From contig NC_091188.1 of assembly GCF_040958095.1 (NCBI RefSeq), positions 4,874,789-4,938,788 on the forward strand: DNA of 64,000 nucleotides, written 5' to 3'. Source of the DNA: Procambarus clarkii (lineage: Eukaryota > Arthropoda > Malacostraca > Decapoda > Cambaridae). Made by a program: the position numbers and the translations under genes. Each line of letters begins with the position of its first letter. Positions within the stretch are counted from its first letter, which is position 1. The notes under the pieces are model-generated. The model ran no database searches and had not been told where the DNA came from. It worked only from the letters and a program-made list of their open reading frames with translations. This document shows positions 58,305 through 64,000 of the stretch, piece by piece.

Positions 58305-58375
58305 CTACGGGCTCACCATAGCCCGTGCTATTTGGAACTTTTTGTTCCAGGTAGCGAATCTTCAACAACAGCTTG
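58305..58375 (+). repeat. Double-hairpin dispersed repeat, copy e
   Basis: ACGGGCTCACCATAGCCCGT, then TGGAACTTTTTGTTCCA, then AGGTAGCGAATCTTCAACAA. Full match to copies c and d in reverse orientation. Confidence 0.87.
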
Positions 58376-59147
<772 letters not shown>

Positions 59148-59332
59148 TCTTAGCTAAAACTTGTGTTTATTAGGAAAACTAAGAAGTGGTATCATTCATC
59201 AGCTTAACTTCCTTCCTCCTTGTCTGCCTTCCAGTTTTCCTTATCTCTAACCCCCCTTTCCAGGAAGACGTTAGGTGTACAATGCCACTATGATGGCCTT
59301 CACTAAGCACGAAGGCAAGGTATCGTATATTA

Positions 59333-59334
<2 letters not shown>
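59148..59334. other. Short spacer
   Basis: No feature supported. Confidence 0.35.

Positions 59335-59414
<80 letters not shown>
59335..59414. repeat. (GA)n microsatellite
   Basis: About 80 bp of GA. Confidence 0.97.
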
Positions 59415-59417
<3 letters not shown>

Positions 59418-59668
59418 CCAGGCTGTGAATACCCAGAATACCCAGAAATAAGTCGCCCATCGAAGCGCATTGGAGACCCAGGCGGTGGGAAGCAAAATCT
59501 AATTTCAAAAAGTTTTTTGTCCCGTTGCATTACAGCAACACAATGAGGGTGGATATTGTGAGTTTGGGTGGAGATAGGCAGGAGGCGCCTCTTATAGTCC
59601 ATTAGTCCTATAGTTTATTTTTATTCCTGCGTTCGTGTTAGGACTTGAGGACTGGGACGGTACAACAG
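59415..59668. other. Low-copy spacer
   Basis: No feature supported. Confidence 0.4.
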
Positions 59669-59916
59669 TCTTGAGGTTATCTTGAGATGATTTCGGGGCT
59701 TTTTAGTGTCCCCGCGGCCCGGTCCTCGACCAGACCTCCACCCCCAGGAAGCAGCCCGTGACAGCTGACTAACACCCAGGTACCTATTTTACTGCTAGGT
59801 AACAGGGGCATAGGGTGAAAGAAACTCTGCCCATTGTTTCTCGCCGGCGCCTGGGATCGACCCCAGGACCACAGGATCACAAGTCCAGCGTGCTGTCCGC
59901 TCGGCCGACCGGCTCC
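59669..59916 (-). mobile_element. tRNA-derived SINE (main family)
   Basis: Full-length minus-strand copy with complete head (GGAGCCGGTCGGCCGAGCGG on the minus strand), body and tail. Confidence 0.94.
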
Positions 59917-60090
59917 AGTCAGAGCCAACAGAGAAATAAAATAAATATTTCGGAGTGTTTGATCTCAGTCTTGGCATGAGAACATCAGGTTAATATAGCC
60001 GAGTTTTTTCTTGTGTATATTTGTCAGTGAATTGAAGCTAATAAGTTAAATAGTTACTAGGGCACTAGTTATAGCCAGGGTAAAGATCTA
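59917..60090. other. Short AT-rich spacer
   Basis: No feature supported. Confidence 0.35.
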
Positions 60091-60575
60091 AAGTTTAAGT
60101 TCTCTGGCTCCAACAAAGCATTTTACAAGATCCTCAAAGAAGATAAAGAAGATATTGTTCAACACTTGTCATATATATTCATTAAATTATTTGAACTGGC
60201 CACCATACCAGAACTGTTAAGAGATATGAACATAATCCTGATTAAAAAAAAACAATTTGAATGATTTAACTCAATTTTTCATTCAAGTAGCTTATCGTAC
60301 ATTAAGGGGTGAAATCATTTAAAAAAATATATATATGTACCCAAATGCCTTTCTTACTCCTCTTCAAAAACTGATTATTAAAAGATACCGAACATGGGTT
60401 CACAAGTGGGCGAGTGCACTCGCTCTTTACAAACTTTACTGAAGCGTTTGCCAGTGAGACAGATAACGATATTATGAACCCAGACTTGAATAAGACTTTT
60501 GGAGACAACACACGCATGATACGAGGCACCTGGTATTGTTGTCATTATCTTAAACCAATGGAAGGAATTGCTTAG
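60091..60575 (+). pseudogene. Decayed LINE reverse transcriptase N-terminal (fingers) fragment
   Basis: From 60091 the frame reads FSGSNKAFYKILKEDKEDIV and QHLSYIFIKLFELATIPELL, RDMNIILIKK. This resembles the D.(I)...LK......L..IF..S...G..P..WK.A.V.PI.KK block of LINE RTs. After an indel-rich gap, 60390-60575 reads EHGFTSGRVHSLFTNFTEAF, resembling the (Q)HGF..GRS..TNLL motif. Several frames are needed, so it is non-functional. Confidence 0.6.
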
Positions 60576-60992
60576 CCCCCATTCCATCTTTCCCTTCTAT
60601 CCCAACTCCTTGTTCTCGTATCCCTTCAAGTGATAAACCTTTTCACAGTCGCACTTGCATAGCTGATTATTACCGTGCAACTTTATCTCACTGTTGTGAC
60701 ATTTGACACGAATTATACCACTCAACGAACTTTAGAATGCCTGAAAATTATCTGGAAAATATACTGAAAATAATGACTGAGTTCATCCAGGGAATTAGGA
60801 AAATTCCTTATAAAGACAAATAAAGCAACATTTCCACTGCCAAGAATGGCATAGAATAAAGGAAGATATGACACGAACTGGGATTCGAGAACCTAGTGGA
60901 GGAACGGTGCCTATAACCCCCGCGAAACTTCGAGAATCGAGCTCAGACTATGCAGAAAGTCGTCGAGTCGAAATAACGTGGCTGGCGATATG
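60576..60992. other. Low-copy DNA
   Basis: No feature supported. Confidence 0.4.
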
Positions 60993-61154
60993 ATGACCAA
61001 ACCCCAACACACCAGAAATTGAGGAGACGGCGAAGACGTTTCGGTCCGTCCTGGACCCTTTATCAAGTCGATTGTGATAACTGTCGACTTTCGGTCCAGG
61101 ACGGACCGAAACGTCGTCGTCTCCTTAACTTCTAGTGTTTGGTTTGGTCTTCAT
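60993..61154. mobile_element. Snapback element, two-armed diverged copy
   Basis: The left arm contains ACGTTTCGGTCCGTCCTGGA and the right arm TCCAGGACGGACCGAAACGT. The outer parts GACCAAACC / GGTTTGGTC also pair. The central region is longer than in the 7150 copy and the outer arms differ (GAGGAGACG for GGGACGACG), so it is a diverged subfamily. Confidence 0.87.
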
Positions 61155-62196
61155 CCTTCTACTGACCAAAGTGAAAATAAGTTAGATGCCAGAAACATCA
61201 ATCTAAGAAAGAATAGGAAACAGTGGATGCAAGTTGTGTGGGGGAATAGGGGGTTACAAAGTAACTTTATGAACATAAATACAGTGGGGGAAGGTTTGAA
61301 GCATTGGTTAGAGAAATGGAAATGTGGGGTTGGTTGCGTGTCAACAGGACCTCCTTGCCTGGTATGGGAAGGCAGGTCCTGTTTATACCGGACTTTTCAC
61401 TACCTGATTTCTCACTTATTTTCTTTGCCCTTTGTTATCATTTCCCCATTCTTGTTTCAGGATGTTATCCTTAGTTATCTCATTCCGTTCTTCTTTCTCC
61501 AACACATTTTACTTCCTCCGTTTTCAAATTTCCTCTCTTGCGTTCATTCGCCTCTTTCTCTCCTATTTTTGCTCCTTCCTGTTGTTTCTCTTCCACGCTT
61601 CACTCAATTTTCCCTTCTATATTTCTTGATTTTCATATTACTTCCCATTCATCTCACCCTTACCCATACTTACGGCTTCTCTCCATGAAGTCTCCTACCC
61701 TCTATCCCACTCCCTTTCCACACCCTATTTTTCTCTCCCTCCTTTGTTTTTCATTCTGTTTTCTCTTCCTATCTCTCCCTCCCTTTTTCCTCATTTTATC
61801 AACAGCCCATTACCATATCAAGTTCTTGTTTTTTTACATAATATTCATTTTAATCCAATCTAGAGTTTGCTCTCATCCATTCCCCCCTTCCTCTGTACCC
61901 ATCCCTTAACACCTAGAGGATCCTCTATCCTCCCTATCCCTCCCCATCATCAGCATCATCAGTCATCTCCAATCTCTCTTCTACCCCGGAGAGACATATG
62001 TCAGTGGCAAGAATTCTCTGTTTCAAGTCTGGAGGGTATCTTGTTTTTTTTAATTAAATCCGAGTGTATTAAATGTTGCATGATGTATTTTTTTTATCCA
62101 AAGTGTATTTTTCGTCTCGTTTTTATTTCAAAGGTGATGTATTTTTTCTTTTGAGCAATGTAAGTTATGATTATGTTTAAGCACGTGGGTTGTGGG
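61155..62196. other. Low-copy DNA, pyrimidine-rich in the middle
   Basis: C/T-rich on the + strand at about 61480-61830. The 204-codon frame 61074-61688 begins inside the snapback arm and turns into a Leu/Phe/Ser-rich stretch from the pyrimidine-rich DNA. Not called as a gene. Confidence 0.45.
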
Positions 62197-62205
62197 AGCT
62201 TTTCA

Positions 62206-62668
62206 AAGACTTCTGTGTTCCTGTGGGGCATCAGGCTTCTGTGTTCCTGTGGGCATCAGGCTTCTGTGTTCGTGTGGGCATCAGGCTTCTGTGTTCCTGT
62301 GGGGCATCAGGCTTCTGTGTTCCTGTGGAGCATCAGGCTTCTGTGTTTCTGTGGGCATCAGGCTTCTGTGTTCCTATGGGGCATCAGGCTTCTGTGTTCC
62401 TGTGGGCATCAGGCTTCTGTGTTCCTGTGGGGCATCAGGCTTCTGTGTTCCTGTGGGCATCAGGCTTCTGTGTTCCTGTGGGCATCAGGCTTCTGTGTTC
62501 CTATGGGGCATCAGGCTTCTGTGTTCCTGTGGGCATCAGGCTTCTGTGTTCCTGTGGGGCATCAGGCTTCTGTGTTCCTGTGGGGCATCAGGCTTCTGTG
62601 TTCCTGTGGGCATCAGGCTTCTGTGTTCCTGTGGGGCATCAGGCTTCTGTATTCCTGTGGGCATCAAG
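62206..62668. repeat. 25/26-bp minisatellite, about 18 units
   Basis: Unit GCATCAGGCTTCTGTGTTCC plus TGTGG or TGTGGG. The length difference is one G in the GGG/GGGG run, so units of 25 and 26 bp alternate irregularly and every frame reads a similar mixed peptide. Frames of 163-176 codons are artefacts. Confidence 0.96.
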
Positions 62669-63040
62669 ACGTCAGTTGAGTAAAGGTCATTCAGCTGTGA
62701 CGGATCTTTTGAGACGATGAATCAGATGGCTGGTGTGAGAACAGCTTAACCTGATCAACGTAGCCAAGATGAACATCAGGGTTGTCTGTCATAGTTTTCC
62801 GACAGGGGGCCACCCACTGTGGGCAGCGATCCTCTGGTGTTTTGAGGCATGATACGACTCCAGAGACGAGACAATAGTGCGGTTCACTTGCTTCATGTGC
62901 GCCGGATCAGGTCCTGGTGGGCTGGAACAAGTGGAAGAGTTGACTTGAATTAGTTAAGAGGTACCTGTGTGATGTGAGATCCACTATCATCAATATTTCA
63001 ATCTGCCACTTCATGATAACGTCAATGAAATTATAAAATA
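62669..63040. other. Low-copy DNA
   Basis: No feature supported. Confidence 0.4.
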
Positions 63041-63100
63041 CGTTGAGGTGCTTCCGAGGCTTAGCGTCCGCGCGGCCCGGTCGTCGACCAGGCCTCCTGC
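63041..63100 (-). mobile_element. LINE 3' tail fragment
   Basis: Minus-strand match to the tail at about 49971-50035 (GAGGTGCTTCCGAGGCTTAG, GCGGCCCGGTCGTCGACCAG, GCCTCCTG), ending abruptly at CTTTTC. It is more LINE-like than SINE-like because it has GTCGTCGACC and CTTCCG(A/G)GGCTTAGCG. Confidence 0.8.
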
Positions 63101-63380
63101 TTTTCAAGGAGTTCAATGATGCCTCATTGCCTCCGACCTGGCCTCCTGCCTCCTGCCTCCTGCTCCTGCCTGAATTACTACAATAATTTAATAACAATAC
63201 AGCATTTAGGAATCTTGATATAAGATACTCCTTGAGTAGTTATAGTGGTTGGGTGTATGAAATTCCATAAGATTGTAATAAATTATATTTTTTGTGAAAA
63301 TTACCAAACACCTAAGCTGAACGATGGAATAACATGAATAGCACAAGTCACGAATCAAATACATTGTTCACATAGGAAAT
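63101..63380. other. Low-copy spacer
   Basis: TGCCTCC repeats at about 63121-63172. No gene. Confidence 0.4.
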
Positions 63381-63546
63381 TGTAATCACTCAACTGACTG
63401 GGATTGTAATCACTCAACTGACTGGAATTGTAATCACTCAACTGACTGGAATTGTAATCACTCAACTGACTGGAATTGTAATCACTCAACTGACTGGAAT
63501 TGTAATCACTCAACTGACTGGAATTGTAATCACTCAACTGACTGGG
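63381..63546. repeat. 24-bp minisatellite, about 7 units
   Basis: Unit GAATTGTAATCACTCAACTG plus ACTG, very homogeneous; edge units read GGGATTG and GGGATAA. The minus frame SQLSDYNS repeat is an artefact. Confidence 0.95.
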
Positions 63547-63929
63547 ATAATCCTGCAAAAAAATCTTTACGGTAAATCTAGTAGTGAAAGAAATATTATT
63601 AAATTTTCATTGATAAAAAGTAGTGAATTAAATATTAAGTCCAGGATTGTATAAATTAGATAGTTTTATAATTGGTAAAATTTATGATACGTATAAAATT
63701 ATGTAAAATATGGATATAGCTGCATATAGCTTATTTCCTAAAGTATGGGAGGAACTGTAGCTGACCAATTCCCATATTATATGTTTTTTTTTAATCTACT
63801 CAGGTGTTAGGGTCATATATAAGCCCATACACCCATGTATCACCCGTCTCCTGTACTCCTTGAACATGTGTTAAATTACGAATGCGCCCGGATTAATATT
63901 TTTTTATATTTCTGCGTGGTTATTTACGC

Positions 63930-63936
<7 letters not shown>
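63547..63936. other. AT-rich low-copy DNA
   Basis: No feature supported. Confidence 0.4.

Positions 63937-63985
<49 letters not shown>
63937..63985. repeat. (TA)n microsatellite
   Basis: About 48 bp of TA near the right edge of the window. Confidence 0.97.
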
Positions 63986-63988
<3 letters not shown>

Positions 63989-64000
63989 GCACTCATGGCC

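Noticed and set aside
61074..61688. 204-codon plus-strand frame
   Set aside because: It starts inside a snapback element and its Leu/Phe/Ser-rich C-terminal half comes from pyrimidine-rich DNA; no recognisable domain.
62167..62720. 163-176-codon cysteine-rich repeat frames
   Set aside because: Three overlapping plus frames read the same mixed peptide because the minisatellite unit alternates between 25 and 26 bp.

Overview
The window is a stretch of repeat-dominated eukaryotic nuclear DNA. I found no convincing host protein-coding gene, rRNA gene or stand-alone tRNA gene. The recurring TTAGG/CCTAA pentamer (the arthropod telomere-type motif), the SINE and LINE families, and the mass of dinucleotide microsatellites and minisatellites suggest a decapod crustacean. 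A crayfish or another astacidean is my best guess. That assignment is inference from remembered repeat families, not a database match.

Three kinds of DNA alternate through the window. (1) Transposable elements. There are nine copies of one tRNA-headed SINE family (1923, 17147, 20081, 30034, 33891, 36285, 43367, 48238, 59669) and one sister copy at 26661 with a different but intact tRNA-Thr(CGT)-like head. Several further tRNA-related SINE fragments lie at 20930, 28336, 37375 and 42420. Decayed non-LTR retrotransposon (LINE) fragments lie at 15344, 28706, 34246, 40274, 40507, 49841, 53759, 60091 and 63041. Three full copies and one solo end of a TIR element carry internal TTAGG blocks (13805, 14254, 51169, 54517). 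A Mutator-like MITE candidate lies at 2958 and another TIR element at 8421. Snapback (self-complementary) repeats lie at 7150, 22449, 35600, 50927 and 60993. (2) Tandem repeats. At least sixteen minisatellite arrays have unit lengths of 14 to 53 bp, the largest being a 31-bp array of about 1 kb at 25228 and a 16-bp array of about 0.8 kb at 10742. Very long (TA)n, (CT)n/(GA)n and (CA)n/(GT)n tracts are scattered throughout. (3) Intervening low-copy, often AT-rich DNA in which I recognise nothing.

Many elements are physically tied to microsatellites. The TTAGG-bearing TIR element, a 130-bp element and a snapback element all abut (TA)n. Three copies of one LINE 3' end occur, and two of them run directly into (CA)n. 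The main SINE shares its last ~65 bp with a LINE tail at 49841, where a LINE reading frame closes. This suggests that the LINE supplies the machinery that mobilises the SINE.

The most unusual items are: the 71-bp-arm snapback element bounded by a 20-bp direct repeat; a tandem array of seven 40-bp units, each carrying a tRNA T-arm (pol III B box); the 31-bp minisatellite that switches from GATAAG to GGTAAG units halfway along; a dispersed repeat built of two consecutive short hairpins; and a compact CCAAT/GC-box/TATA cluster at 29.8 to 29.98 kb followed by a SINE insertion. The long open frames in the window are nearly all artefacts of tandem repeats and were not called as genes.
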